A stretch of 64,000 bases of DNA from contig NZ_JOAP01000023.1 in the NCBI RefSeq assembly GCF_000720475.1, positions 1 to 64,000 on the forward strand. The letters are read 5' to 3'. The notes below the pieces were generated by a model. It saw only the letters and a program-made list of their open reading frames with translations, had not been told where the DNA came from and ran no database searches. Made by a program: the position numbers and the translations under genes. Each line of letters starts with the position of its first letter. The first letter of the stretch is position 1. This DNA comes from Streptomyces aureocirculatus (lineage in GTDB: Bacteria > Actinomycetota > Actinomycetes > Streptomycetales > Streptomycetaceae). Shown one piece after another: positions 53,911 to 62,669 of this stretch.

Positions 53911-54771
53911 ATGCAGTACGGTCCGGCGGTACGGCGCCGCAAACTCGGCGCGGAGTTGCGGGCGCTGCGCGGACAGGCAGGACTCACCAGTGGCGAGGCG
54001 GCAGCGCGCGTGGGCTGGCACCAGTCGAAGGTGAGCCGGATCGAGACCGGGCGCTCCGGTGTACGTGCCTCGGACGTACAACTGCTCCTCGACGCGTACG
54101 AGGTCGGGAACCCGCAGTTGCGGGAGCTCCTGATCGTGCTCGCGGGCGGGGACGAGGACAACGGGCGGCATCACTGGTGGCACGCCTATCGCGGTCTGCT
54201 GCCACCCGCCTACCGCGACTTCATCAGCCTGGAGTCCCAGGCCTGCCGGGTGCGCACCCTGGAGACCACGGTCGTGCCGGGGCTCCTGCAGACGCCGGAG
54301 TACGCCCGTGCGGTGACACGTGCCGCTCTCGGCGGGCTGCCCGAGGAGCAGGTGGAGGCCCTGGTCCGGGTGCGGCTCGCCCGGCAGGACGTACTGCGCA
54401 ACGAGCCACCGCTGCGACTGAGCGTCATCCTCGACGAGGCGGTGTTGCGGCGCCAGGTCGGCGGGCCCGAGGTTCTCGCCGGTCAATTGCGGCGGCTGCG
54501 GGAGGTGTCACGGCTTCCCCAAGTCCGGATCCAGGTCCTTCCGTTCGCCACCGGCGAGCACATGGGACTGATCGGATCTTTCGTTATCCTCTCCTTTCCG
54601 GACATTTCTGATCTGGATGTGGTCGTTCTCGACCATTTGACGAGTAGCCTCTACCTCGAACGGAAAGAAGATCTCAAGGCGTACACCGACGCCTTCAACT
54701 CCCTCCAGGGACAGGCGCTTTCCGTTCACGATTCAATGGATTACATCGCCGAGTTAGGTGACGGCACGTAA
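53911..54771 (+). CDS. WhiJ-like helix-turn-helix regulator (DUF5753)
   Basis: A 286-residue protein. It has an XRE-type DNA-binding domain (GAELRALRGQAGLTSGEAAAR, then VGWHQSKVSRIETGRSGV, residues about 12-50) and a DUF5753 domain with the motif VVPGLLQTPEYARAVTRAAL and VRIQVLPFATGEHMGLIGSF. AAGGAG sits six bases before the ATG. Relatives such as WhiJ work with small DUF397 proteins to control development. The DUF397 gene follows 9 bp after the stop. Confidence 0.94.
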   Translation: MQYGPAVRRRKLGAELRALRGQAGLTSGEAAARVGWHQSKVSRIETGRSGVRASDVQLLLDAYEVGNPQLRELLIVLAGGDEDNGRHHWWHAYRGLLPPAYRDFISLESQACRVRTLETTVVPGLLQTPEYARAVTRAALGGLPEEQVEALVRVRLARQDVLRNEPPLRLSVILDEAVLRRQVGGPEVLAGQLRRLREVSRLPQVRIQVLPFATGEHMGLIGSFVILSFPDISDLDVVVLDHLTSSLYLERKEDLKAYTDAFNSLQGQALSVHDSMDYIAELGDGT

Positions 54772-54780
54772 GGAGGCACT

Positions 54781-55005
54781 ATGACTGCACTGCCTCGGTC
54801 CGTTCCCTCCAGCACGTCTCTCGAAGACGTGCGGTGGCGGCGCAGCAGCCGCAGCAATGGAATGAACAACTGCGTGGAAACAGCGTCGCTCGGCTCAGGG
54901 CCGCTCGCCGGTCTGCTGGCCGTGCGCGACTCGAAGGACACGGCCGGACCTGCCGTGCTCTTCTCCCCCGCCGCCTGGAAGGACTTCACCGGCGCCCTTC
55001 GGTGA
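54781..55005 (+). CDS. DUF397 protein (WhiJ-partner type)
   Basis: A 74-residue protein with the family pattern VRWRRSSRSNGMNNCVETAS, VRDSKDTAGPAVLFSPAAW and KDFTGALR. DUF397 proteins bind and modulate the neighbouring DUF5753 regulator. It forms an operon with that gene and completes the HTH/DUF397/ATPase cassette. AGGAGG directly precedes it (about 54771-54777). Confidence 0.93.
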   Translation: MTALPRSVPSSTSLEDVRWRRSSRSNGMNNCVETASLGSGPLAGLLAVRDSKDTAGPAVLFSPAAWKDFTGALR

Positions 55006-55062
55006 GGACCGCGTGACTGCGCCGGACCCTGGACCCAGGTCTCAGGTGCCAGATCCCAGGAG

Positions 55063-56199
55063 TCAGGGTGCGGTGCGGCTGATCACATGGACGGCATCGG
55101 CGATCTGTGCGCCGGTCAGGTCGGCTCGTGCGGTCAGCCGCAACCGTGAGACGCCGTCGGGAACCGACGGCGGGCGGAAACAGCCCACGGCGAGGCCCGC
55201 GGCCCGGCAGTCGGCCGCCCACCGTACCGCCGCCTCCGGCGACGGCGCGCGCACCGAGACGACGGCGGCGTCGGGACGTACCGCCGAATGCCCGTCATCG
55301 GTGAGGAGTTCATGCAACTCGGACGCCACCGCACGCACGCGCACGGACCGTTCCGGCTCCCTGCGAAGCACCCGCAGGGCCGCGAGCGCCGCGCCGGCCG
55401 CGGCCGGTGCGAGTCCCGTGTCGAAGATCAGCGTCCGGGCGGCGTTGACCAGGTGGTCGATGACCCCGGCCGGGCCGAGCACGGCGCCGCCCTGGCTGCC
55501 GAGCGACTTCGACAGCGTCACCGTGACGACGGTGTCGGCGCTGCCCGCGAGACCCGCGGCCTGCGGGGCACCGCGGCCGCCCGCGCCGAGGACACCGAGA
55601 CCGTGCGCGTCGTCGACGACGAGCCCCGCCCCGGCCTCCCGGCACACGGCGGCCAGGCTGCGCAGCGGCGCCGCGTCCCCGTCGACGGAGAACACCGAGT
55701 CCGTGACCGCGACAGCGGGCCCCTCATGGGTGACGAGCGCCTTGCGCACCGCGTCCGGGTCGCTGTGCGGCACGACCTGTGTCGTCCCGCGCGCGAGACG
55801 GCAGCCGTCGATCAGGGAGGCGTGGTTGCCCGCGTCGGAGACGACCAGCGAGCCGTGCGGGGCGAGCGCCGTGACCGCCGCGAGGTTCGCCGCGTACCCC
55901 GACGACAGGACGAGGGCCGCCTCGAAGCCGCAGAACGCGGCGAGCTCGTGCTCCAGTTCGGCGTGCAGCTCGGTGGAACCGGTCACCAGGCGGGAGCCGG
56001 TCGCGCCGCCGCCCCAGCGCCGGGCCGCGTCGGCCGCGCCAGCGGTCACCTCCGGGTGCCGGGTGAGCCCCAGGTAGTCGTTGCCCGCGAGGTCGAGCAG
56101 TCCGGATTCGGCCGGGCGCGGGCGCAGCGTGCGCACCAGGCCCGCCCGCTCGCGCTGCCGTGCCTGCTCGTCGATCCAGTCGAACGGCGAGCTCGCCAT
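55063..56199 (-). CDS. bioF: 8-amino-7-oxononanoate synthase
   Basis: A 378-residue PLP enzyme of the alpha-oxoamine synthase family: [40 protein letters not shown] and the cofactor lysine in [12 protein letters not shown]. It joins pimeloyl-ACP or pimeloyl-CoA with alanine in biotin synthesis. It is divergent from bioB, with a palindromic site between them. Confidence 0.95.
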   Translation of the reverse strand: MASSPFDWIDEQARQRERAGLVRTLRPRPAESGLLDLAGNDYLGLTRHPEVTAGAADAARRWGGGATGSRLVTGSTELHAELEHELAAFCGFEAALVLSSGYAANLAAVTALAPHGSLVVSDAGNHASLIDGCRLARGTTQVVPHSDPDAVRKALVTHEGPAVAVTDSVFSVDGDAAPLRSLAAVCREAGAGLVVDDAHGLGVLGAGGRGAPQAAGLAGSADTVVTVTLSKSLGSQGGAVLGPAGVIDHLVNAARTLIFDTGLAPAAAGAALAALRVLRREPERSVRVRAVASELHELLTDDGHSAVRPDAAVVSVRAPSPEAAVRWAADCRAAGLAVGCFRPPSVPDGVSRLRLTARADLTGAQIADAVHVISRTAP

Positions 56200-56309
56200 G
56201 GGACCTCCGGGTCCTCAAGGGTCGGCGTACGCGGGCCGCGGGAACGGCTCGTACGGACCGGGTGTTTGTAGACAGTGCACAGACCCTAGCGGGCACGCCA
56301 CCAGGCCAT

Positions 56310-56329
56310 GGTGTGGCAATACCCACACC
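56310..56329. promoter_or_regulatory. inverted repeat GGTGTGG-N6-CCACACC in the biotin divergent region
   Basis: ggtgtgg and ccacacc are exact 7-bp arms separated by caatac, in the 196-bp gap between bioF and bioB. It is a candidate operator for both transcripts. It does not match the BirA or BioQ consensus as I know them, so the regulator is unknown. Confidence 0.55.
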
Positions 56330-56395
56330 TCTCATCGCTTCTGTTGTTCAGAATCTCCATGGTCATACCGACCGGCTTACGCCAGGATCAGCGCC

Positions 56396-57676
56396 ATGGA
56401 TCTGCTGAACACGCTGGTGGACAAGGGGCTTCGGCGCGAACTGCCGAGCCGTGAAGAGGCGCTCGCCGTGCTCGCGACCTCCGACGAGCAACTGCTCGAC
56501 GTGGTGGCGGCGGCCGGAAAGGTACGGCGGCAGTGGTTCGGGCGGCGGGTGAAACTCAACTATCTGGTCAATCTCAAGTCCGGTCTGTGCCCCGAGGACT
56601 GCTCGTACTGCTCGCAGCGGCTCGGCGCGGACACCGGGATCCTCAAGTACACCTGGCTGAAGCCGCAGGAGGCGTCCGAGGCGGCGGCCGCCGGGCTCGC
56701 GGGCGGCGCCAAGCGGGTGTGTCTGGTGGCGAGCGGCCGGGGGCCGACCGACCGGGACGTCGACCGGGTCTCCGACACCATCAAGACGATCAAGGAGCAG
56801 AACGAGGGCGTGGAGGTCTGCGCCTGTCTCGGTCTGCTCTCCGACGGGCAGGCCGAGCGGCTGCGCGGGGCCGGTGCCGACGCCTACAACCACAACCTGA
56901 ACACGTCCGAGGCGACGTACGGCGACATCACCAAGACGCATACGTACGCCGACCGCGTCGACACCGTGCAGAAAGCTCACGCGGCGGGGCTCTCCGCCTG
57001 CTCGGGTCTGATCGCGGGCATGGGCGAGACGGACGACGACCTGGTGGACGTGGTCTTCGCGCTGCGCGAGCTCGACACCGACTCGGTGCCGGTGAACTTC
57101 CTCATCCCCTTCGAGGGCACCCCCCTCGCCAAGGAGTGGAACCTCTCCCCGCAGCGCTGTCTGCGCATCCTCGCCATGGTCCGGTTCGTCTGCCCGGACG
57201 TCGAGGTCCGCATCGCGGGCGGGCGCGAGCTGCATCTGCGTACGTTGCAGCCGCTCGCCCTGCACCTCGCCAACTCGATCTTCCTCGGCGACTACCTGAC
57301 GAGCGAGGGCCAGGCGGGCAAGGCCGACCTGGAGATGATCGCGGACGCCGGTTTCGAGGTGGAGACCTCGGACCAGGTGACGCTGCCGGAGCACCGCAGG
57401 GGCGGCGGCTGCGGGTCGGTGTGCGGGTCGGAGGAGTCGGCGTGCGGCTCGGAGGAGCCTGTGCTCGGAGCGGAGGAGCCGGTGCCCGGGGCGGAGTCGG
57501 CGCCCGGGGCAGAGGGCTCGGCGTCCGGTGTGGGCGCGGCGTCCGGTGTGGGCGCGGCGCGGGTTCCCGCGGCGGAGGCACCCGCGGCGGGGGCGGCCGG
57601 GGTGCCCGGGGCGCGCACGGACCTGGTCGCGGTACGCCGTCGTGGCGCCGGCACGGATCTGGCCCCCAATGCGTGA
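56396..57676 (+). CDS. bioB: biotin synthase
   Basis: A 426-residue radical SAM enzyme with the [4Fe-4S] motif CPEDCSYC (Cys65, 69, 72), [19 protein letters not shown] and [15 protein letters not shown]. It inserts sulfur into dethiobiotin. The catalytic part ends near residue 345. About 80 further residues form a low-complexity Gly/Ala/Glu/Pro-rich tail (for example [18 protein letters not shown]). The last eight bases overlap bioA. Confidence 0.94.
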   Translation: MDLLNTLVDKGLRRELPSREEALAVLATSDEQLLDVVAAAGKVRRQWFGRRVKLNYLVNLKSGLCPEDCSYCSQRLGADTGILKYTWLKPQEASEAAAAGLAGGAKRVCLVASGRGPTDRDVDRVSDTIKTIKEQNEGVEVCACLGLLSDGQAERLRGAGADAYNHNLNTSEATYGDITKTHTYADRVDTVQKAHAAGLSACSGLIAGMGETDDDLVDVVFALRELDTDSVPVNFLIPFEGTPLAKEWNLSPQRCLRILAMVRFVCPDVEVRIAGGRELHLRTLQPLALHLANSIFLGDYLTSEGQAGKADLEMIADAGFEVETSDQVTLPEHRRGGGCGSVCGSEESACGSEEPVLGAEEPVPGAESAPGAEGSASGVGAASGVGAARVPAAEAPAAGAAGVPGARTDLVAVRRRGAGTDLAPNA

Positions 57677-59003
57677 CGGCACGGCGGCCCCCGGCCTGGG
57701 CCCGCGGGAGATCCTGGACCTCGACCGCGCCCACGTCTGGCACCCCTACGGCCCGATGCCGGGCCGCCAGGAGCCGCTGGTCGTGGAGTCGGCCACCGGG
57801 GTGCGGCTGAACGTCACCGGTGTGGGCGAGCTCGTCGACGGCATGTCGTCGTGGTGGTCGGCCATCCACGGCTACAACCACCCCGTCCTCAACGAGGCGG
57901 TACGCGGCCAGCTCGACCGCATGAGCCATGTGATGTTCGGCGGGCTCACGCACGAGCCCGCCGTACGCCTGGCGAAGCGACTTGTCGACATCACTCCGGA
58001 CGGCCTTGAGCATGTCTTCCTGGCCGACTCCGGTTCGGTGTCCGTGGAGGTCGCGGTCAAGATGTGCCTCCAGCACTGGCGTTCCCTCGGCAGGCCCGAG
58101 AAGCACCGGATGCTCACCTGGCGCGGCGGCTACCACGGCGACACCTGGCAGCCGATGGCCGTGTGCGACCCGCAGGGCGGCATGCACAGCCTGTGGCAGG
58201 GCGTCCTTCCCGAGCAGGTCTTCGCCGACCTGCCGCCCGCCGGGTTCGACGCGTACGACGAGACGTACGCGCAGCATCTGCACGATCTGATCGGACGGCA
58301 CGCCCACGAACTCGCGGGCGTGATCGTGGAGCCGGTCGTGCAGGGCGCGGGCGGGATGCGCTTTCACTCCCCGAGGTATCTGCGGGCCCTGCGGGAGGCC
58401 TGCGACGCGCACGGCGTGCTGCTCGTGTTCGACGAGATCGCGACGGGCTTCGGGCGCACGGGGGCCCTGTTCGCGGCGGACCACGCGGGCGTCACTCCGG
58501 ACGTGATGTGTCTGGGCAAGTCCCTGACCGGCGGCTATCTCACGATGGCGGCGACGCTGTGCACCGCGCGGGTCGCGGAGGGGATCGCGCGCGGTGAGGT
58601 GCCGGTGCTCGCGCACGGGCCGACGTTCATGGGCAATCCGCTGGCCGCGGCGGTGGCGGGCGCCTCCATCGACCTGCTGCTCGGGCAGGACTGGCAGACC
58701 GAGGTCAAGCGCGTCGAGACGGGGCTGCGGGCGGCGCTCGCTCCCGCGGCCGGGCTGCCCGGGGTCCAGGACGTACGGATACTCGGCGCGCTCGGTGTCG
58801 TACAGCTCGACCACCCGGTCGACATGGAGGCGGCGACGCTCGCCGCCGTTCGCGAGGGTGTGTGGGTGCGGCCGTTCCGCGACCTGATCTACACGATGCC
58901 GCCCTTCGTCACCGGTGACGACGACGTCGCCAGGATCGGCCGCGCGGTGTGCGCGGCGGCGGCCGCCAGTACGGCCGCGAACCGTGGGGAGGTGTCCGCG
59001 TGA
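57669..59003 (+). CDS. bioA: adenosylmethionine-8-amino-7-oxononanoate aminotransferase
   Basis: A 444-residue class III aminotransferase: [10 protein letters not shown] and [13 protein letters not shown] at the start, [23 protein letters not shown] and the PLP lysine in [17 protein letters not shown]. It converts KAPA to DAPA using S-adenosylmethionine as amino donor. ATG 57669 overlaps the bioB stop by eight bases and its own stop overlaps bioD, so bioB-bioA-bioD are translationally linked. Confidence 0.96.
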   Translation: MRDGTAAPGLGPREILDLDRAHVWHPYGPMPGRQEPLVVESATGVRLNVTGVGELVDGMSSWWSAIHGYNHPVLNEAVRGQLDRMSHVMFGGLTHEPAVRLAKRLVDITPDGLEHVFLADSGSVSVEVAVKMCLQHWRSLGRPEKHRMLTWRGGYHGDTWQPMAVCDPQGGMHSLWQGVLPEQVFADLPPAGFDAYDETYAQHLHDLIGRHAHELAGVIVEPVVQGAGGMRFHSPRYLRALREACDAHGVLLVFDEIATGFGRTGALFAADHAGVTPDVMCLGKSLTGGYLTMAATLCTARVAEGIARGEVPVLAHGPTFMGNPLAAAVAGASIDLLLGQDWQTEVKRVETGLRAALAPAAGLPGVQDVRILGALGVVQLDHPVDMEAATLAAVREGVWVRPFRDLIYTMPPFVTGDDDVARIGRAVCAAAAASTAANRGEVSA

Positions 59004-59707
59004 GCGTGCTCGTGGTGTCCGGTACGGGCACGGAGATCGGCAAGACGGTGACGACCGCGGCGGTGGCCGCGCTCGCCGTCGCCGCCGGGCGCAGCGTCGC
59101 CGTCCTGAAGCCCGCCCAGACGGGCGTCGGGCCCGGCGAGCCCGGGGATGTCGCCGAGGTGCGGCGGCTCGCAGGCGACCTGGTGACCGGGGTCGAACTC
59201 GCCCGCTACCCCGAGCCGTTGGCACCGGCGACGGCCGCCGGGCGGGCCGGGCTCGCGCCGGTCACGCCCGCCGAAGTCGCCGAGGCCGCGGCGAAGTTGG
59301 CGGCCTCGCACGATCTGGTCCTGGTCGAGGGGGCGGGCGGTCTGCTGGTCCGCTTCGACGAGGCGGGGGCGACGCTCGCGGACGCGGCCCGGCTCCTCGA
59401 CGCGCCCGTCCTCGTCGTGGCCACGGCCGGGCTCGGCACCCTCAACATGACGACGCTGACCGGTGAGGCCCTGCGTGCCCGCGGCCTGGCCGCCGCGGGC
59501 GTCGTCATCGGGAGCTGGCCCGCCGCACCGGACCTGGCGTCGCGCTGCAACCTGGCCGAGCTGCCCGACGCGGCGGGCGCTCCCCTGCTGGGGGCGGTGC
59601 CCGAGGGCGCGGGGGCACTGGACGCGTCCACGTTCCGTGACCGCGCCGCGGGGTGGCTCGGGCCGGGGCTCGGGGGGCGGTGGGACGTACGGGACGTGGC
59701 GTTCTAG
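59000..59707 (+). CDS. bioD: dethiobiotin synthetase
   Basis: A 235-residue P-loop enzyme: [20 protein letters not shown] at the N-terminus, LKPAQTGV, and [14 protein letters not shown]. It closes the ureido ring of dethiobiotin using ATP and CO2. GTG 59000 overlaps the bioA stop (GTGA). Confidence 0.96.
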   Translation: MSVLVVSGTGTEIGKTVTTAAVAALAVAAGRSVAVLKPAQTGVGPGEPGDVAEVRRLAGDLVTGVELARYPEPLAPATAAGRAGLAPVTPAEVAEAAAKLAASHDLVLVEGAGGLLVRFDEAGATLADAARLLDAPVLVVATAGLGTLNMTTLTGEALRARGLAAAGVVIGSWPAAPDLASRCNLAELPDAAGAPLLGAVPEGAGALDASTFRDRAAGWLGPGLGGRWDVRDVAF

Positions 59708-59854
59708 GCCGTGCGGGGTGTCGGCGGGGGCTCCGTTTCTCCGGGTCCCCGGACCGGGCGCTCGTCGGTGCCGACGCTCCCTGGAAAGCCCCCCGCCGCC
59801 TGCGGGGTGGCGAAGCCGTGGAGAGACTCGGCCCCCTCGCCGCCTGGGCTGAAA

Positions 59855-60026
59855 CGTCCCGGTTGTTGGGGTCGGGCCGTGCCGGGCGGGGCGGGCGCGG
59901 GGGCCGTCCCGGTTGTTGGGGTCGGGCGGTGCCGGGCGGGGCGGGCGCGGGAGCCGTCCCGGTTGTTGGGGTCGGGCCGTGCCGGTCGGGGCGGGCGCGG
60001 GAGCCGTCCCGGTTGTTGGGGTCGGG
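59855..60026. repeat. 50-bp tandem repeat (about 3.4 copies) with G-quadruplex motifs
   Basis: Units start at 59855, 59905, 59955 and 60005 (unit begins cgtcccggttgttggggtcg). The first two contain gggcggggcgggcgcggg, which meets the four-G-run rule for a G-quadruplex on the plus strand. The period is not a multiple of three, which argues against a coding array. Confidence 0.9.
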
Positions 60027-60114
60027 CCGTGCCGGTCGGGGCGCGGGGGCCGTGCCGGTCGGGGCGCGGGGGCCGTGCCGGTCGGGGCGCGGGGGCCGTG
60101 CCGGTCGGGGCGCG
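60027..60114. repeat. 23-bp tandem repeat (about 3.8 copies)
   Basis: Units start at 60027, 60050, 60073 and 60096 (unit ccgtgccggtcggggcgcgg plus ggg). It follows directly after the 50-bp array and appears derived from its second half. Confidence 0.9.
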
Positions 60115-60470
60115 CAGCCGTCCCGGTCATTGTGCGGGCTGTGCCGGTTCGTTGCAGCCGTCCCGGTCATTGTGCGGGCGGTGCCGCTCGGCGCGCGGGC
60201 GGTGCCGCTCGTTGCGCGGACCGTCCCTGTTCGTTGCTCGGACACCCCGATCGCTGCGCGAGCCGTGCCGGTTCATTGCGCAGCCGCCCCGGTTCGCTGC
60301 GCAGCCGTCCCGGTTGTTGCGCGGGCCGTGCGGGTTCGCTGCGCAGCCGTCCCGCTGGGTTCGCGGACCGTCCCTGTTCGTTGCTCGGACGCCCCCGTCG
60401 CTGCGCGAGCCCCGTCCCGGTTGCTGTGCGGGCCGTCCCGGGCATCGCTCGGACGCCCCGATCGCCGCGC
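60115..60470. repeat. degenerate 21-bp repeat field upstream of a methyltransferase gene
   Basis: About sixteen imperfect 21-bp units of the type gtgccgctcgttgcgcggacc fill this stretch. With the two preceding arrays, repeats cover most of the 836-bp gap between bioD and the methyltransferase gene. The frame upstream of the methyltransferase stays open only because the DNA is so GC-rich. Confidence 0.8.
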
Positions 60471-60543
60471 CGACGCCCCGGTCCGCCCCCGTTTCGAGGT
60501 GGGCCGGGGCGGGGGAAGTACCAGCCGACCCCTTGGAGGCAGC

Positions 60544-61305
60544 ATGGCCCCGCCCTCCGCCAGGCCCGCCCCGCGCGACGCGGTCCACCACCCGGTGTTC
60601 GCCCGCTTCTACGCGCGCCAGAGCACCGCGGCCGAGCGGGTCGTCGCCCCGCACCGCAAGGAACTCCTGCACGGTGTCGGCGGCCGGGTGATCGAGGTCG
60701 GCGCGGGCAACGGGCTGAACTTCGCGCACTATCCGGCCACGGTCGCCGAGGTGGTGGCGATCGAACCGGAGCGCCTGCTGCGCGGCCTCGCCGTGTCGGC
60801 GGCGCTGCGCGCGGACGTCCCCGTCGACGTGGTGCCGGGTGCCGCCGAGGCCCTGCCGGTCGAGAGCAAGGCGTTCGACTACGCCGTCGCCTCGCTCGTG
60901 CTGTGCAGTGTGCGGGACGTACCGCAGGCGCTCGCGGAGCTGCGTCGGGTGCTGCGTCCCGGCGGCGAGCTGCGGTTCTTCGAGCACGGCAGGGCCCCAG
61001 GCACGGCGATGGCCACGGCCCAGCGCGCCCTGGACCGGACCGTGTGGCCGCTCCTGTTCGGCGGCTGCCACGTGGGCCGCGACACCGTGGGCGCGCTGCG
61101 TACCGCCGGGTTCGAGCTCGGCCCGTACCGGCAGGTGATGGTGCCCGCGCACGGGCCGCGGCTGCCCACGTCGTACTGCGTACTCGGCTCGGCCCGCCGC
61201 CCGCCCGAGCCCGAGGCCGACCCGACCGACCATGTCGGCCCAGGCGGCCCAGACGGCCCTACCGGCCAAGGCAGCCCCACCGGCCACAACGGCCATGGCA
61301 CCTGA
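60544..61305 (+). CDS. class I SAM-dependent methyltransferase
   Basis: A 253-residue protein. The SAM-binding motif I is VIEVGAGNGLNFAHYP, followed by VVAIEPERLLRGLA, ASLVLCSVRDVPQALAELRR and VLRPGGELRFFEHG. This is the methyltransferase_11 type seen in many small-molecule and lipid methylases. ATG 60544 is chosen because GGAGG (60535-60539) precedes it; the much longer upstream frame runs through the repeat field. The C-terminus is Gly/Pro-rich. The substrate is unknown. Confidence 0.88.
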   Translation: MAPPSARPAPRDAVHHPVFARFYARQSTAAERVVAPHRKELLHGVGGRVIEVGAGNGLNFAHYPATVAEVVAIEPERLLRGLAVSAALRADVPVDVVPGAAEALPVESKAFDYAVASLVLCSVRDVPQALAELRRVLRPGGELRFFEHGRAPGTAMATAQRALDRTVWPLLFGGCHVGRDTVGALRTAGFELGPYRQVMVPAHGPRLPTSYCVLGSARRPPEPEADPTDHVGPGGPDGPTGQGSPTGHNGHGT

Positions 61306-61314
61306 GCCGCGCCG

Positions 61315-61677
61315 TCAGATCGGCTGGACGAGATTCACCGCGTTGCCGTCCGGATCCTGGATGTGCGCGACCCGCTGACCCCACGGCATGTCGTTCGCCG
61401 GGCCGCGCACCGTACCGCCGAGCGCTTCGACGCGGGTGAGGAGGTCGTCCACGGACGCCACCGTCACGCTCAGGAGCGAGCGCTGCGGGACGCCGAGTTC
61501 GACGCTCTTGTCGGCGACGATGCCGAGGTCGGAGTCCTCGATGCGCAGGTTCAGGAAGAAGACGGGCCCTTCGTCCGGCACCCGGTCGCTCTCCTGCGCG
61601 CCGAACAGCTCCGTGTAGAAGGCGACGAGACGGTCCAGGTCGGGGGTGATCAGCATGGGCTGGATGGTGGCGGGCAT
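61315..61677 (-). CDS. VOC/glyoxalase-superfamily protein
   Basis: A 120-residue single-domain protein with the paired beta-alpha-beta pattern of vicinal-oxygen-chelate proteins: PMLITPDLDRLVAFYTELFG and the terminal HIQDPDGNAVNLVQP. It may be a metal-dependent enzyme or a resistance/binding protein; the specific role is not visible. It converges with the methyltransferase gene with a 9-bp gap. Confidence 0.9.
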   Translation of the reverse strand: MPATIQPMLITPDLDRLVAFYTELFGAQESDRVPDEGPVFFLNLRIEDSDLGIVADKSVELGVPQRSLLSVTVASVDDLLTRVEALGGTVRGPANDMPWGQRVAHIQDPDGNAVNLVQPI

Positions 61678-61689
61678 GGCCGTGCTCCC

Positions 61690-61730
61690 AGGGGGTCGGG
61701 TCGCTAGGGGGTCGGGGCGCTAGGGGGTCG
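61690..61730. repeat. 16-bp tandem repeat (about 2.5 copies)
   Basis: Units agggggtcgggtcgct (61690) and agggggtcggggcgct (61706) with a partial third, just upstream of the glyoxalase-like gene. A separate 12-bp triple repeat (cccgtcacaggt type) lies at 61852-61887 and reaches into the 3' end of the toxin gene. Confidence 0.82.
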
Positions 61731-61879
61731 TGACTGCTTGCCCTGTGCTGACCCGTGCGCGGGCCATAACTCATCGGTGCCTGTCGCCCGATGGAGGCCA
61801 AGGTGCCGTCAAAAGCCCCTGCAAGGCCCCCTCAAAGGTCCCCTCAGACATCCCGTCACAGGTCCCGTAACAGGGCCCG

Positions 61880-62251
61880 TCACAGGCTCCACTGCCGCAG
61901 CTCACGCGCTATGTCGTCGATGCTCGCCCCGTCCTCCTTGATCAGGCGGGCCAGGTCCCGCACCTGTTCGGGGGATGTCACCACCTTCACCCCGCTGGCG
62001 ACGAGGTAGGCGTACGCGACCGAGGACGCGAAGAGCGCGTTGGAGCGTTCGAGGGCGGGCAGGTGCAGCAGGAGCTGGAGCAGCGCGGCGGCACGGTCGT
62101 GGGGTCCCTCGTAGACGGGTACGCCGAATATCTCCGCCTGGTGACGTGCGACGGCGGCGACCAGGGCTCCCCAGTCGGTGACCTGCGGATCACCGGGCGT
62201 CTTGTGCTCGGCGACCATGAGGAGCCAGGCGAGGTCGATTCTGAGGTTCAA
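61880..62251 (-). CDS. Fic/Doc-like toxin component with degenerate Fic motif
   Basis: A 123-residue, all-helical protein of the Streptomyces Fic-family toxin component type (IDLAWLLMVAEHKTPGDPQV, then VTSPEQVRDLARLIKEDG). At the Fic active-site position the sequence is PALERSNALF (Pro65 to Phe74) instead of the HxFxD/GNxxR motif. Only the Asn is kept, and the catalytic His and the terminal Arg are absent. The start appears to be TTG 62251, three bases after the antitoxin stop. It forms an operon with the upstream antitoxin gene. Confidence 0.85.
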   Translation of the reverse strand: MNLRIDLAWLLMVAEHKTPGDPQVTDWGALVAAVARHQAEIFGVPVYEGPHDRAAALLQLLLHLPALERSNALFASSVAYAYLVASGVKVVTSPEQVRDLARLIKEDGASIDDIARELRQWSL

Positions 62252-62254
62252 CGG

Positions 62255-62482
62255 TCAGCGACGACCCTCGCGCTCCGCGCCGAACTCCTCGGCGAAGACG
62301 GACTCGTACTGCTTCATGAAGTCGGCCGCGGCCTCCACGAAGGTGTGGCCGAGCTCGCCCGCGTCCTGCTTGACGAGCTCTTCGATATAGCGGTTGACGC
62401 TCATACCGCGGGCCGTCGCGCGTTCGCGCGCGGCCCGGGCGGTGTCCTCGTCCACCCGCACGTTGAGCTGAGTCTTCGCCAT
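62255..62482 (-). CDS. ribbon-helix-helix antitoxin of the Fic-like pair
   Basis: A 75-residue protein with the RHH start AKTQLNVRVDEDTARAARER and GMSVNRYIEELVKQDAG. The acidic helical tail should bind the toxin. ATG 62482 is preferred over the GTG six bases earlier. It precedes the toxin gene by three bases on the same strand, the usual antitoxin-first order. Confidence 0.88.
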   Translation of the reverse strand: MAKTQLNVRVDEDTARAARERATARGMSVNRYIEELVKQDAGELGHTFVEAAADFMKQYESVFAEEFGAEREGRR

Positions 62483-62669
62483 GCCCACAAGCTAGCGCCG
62501 ATCCGCTAGCACCGGCAAGAGGTTCGCGAGTAGCCCGACAGGTGTCCCTTACACACGCTCGTTCGACCGACTTCCGAGGGATACCAGCCGCCGGGTACGA
62601 GCGTCTACTCTCTGCTGGACTCTCCGCTGGCATACGCGAGTCGGGGCGGCCACGACCCGGGAGGCGGCC

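Noticed and set aside
59653..60543. A 297-residue N-terminal extension of the methyltransferase through the repeat field
   Set aside because: The repeats have periods of 50 and 23 bp, which would scramble the frame between copies. A good ribosome-binding site lies at 60535.
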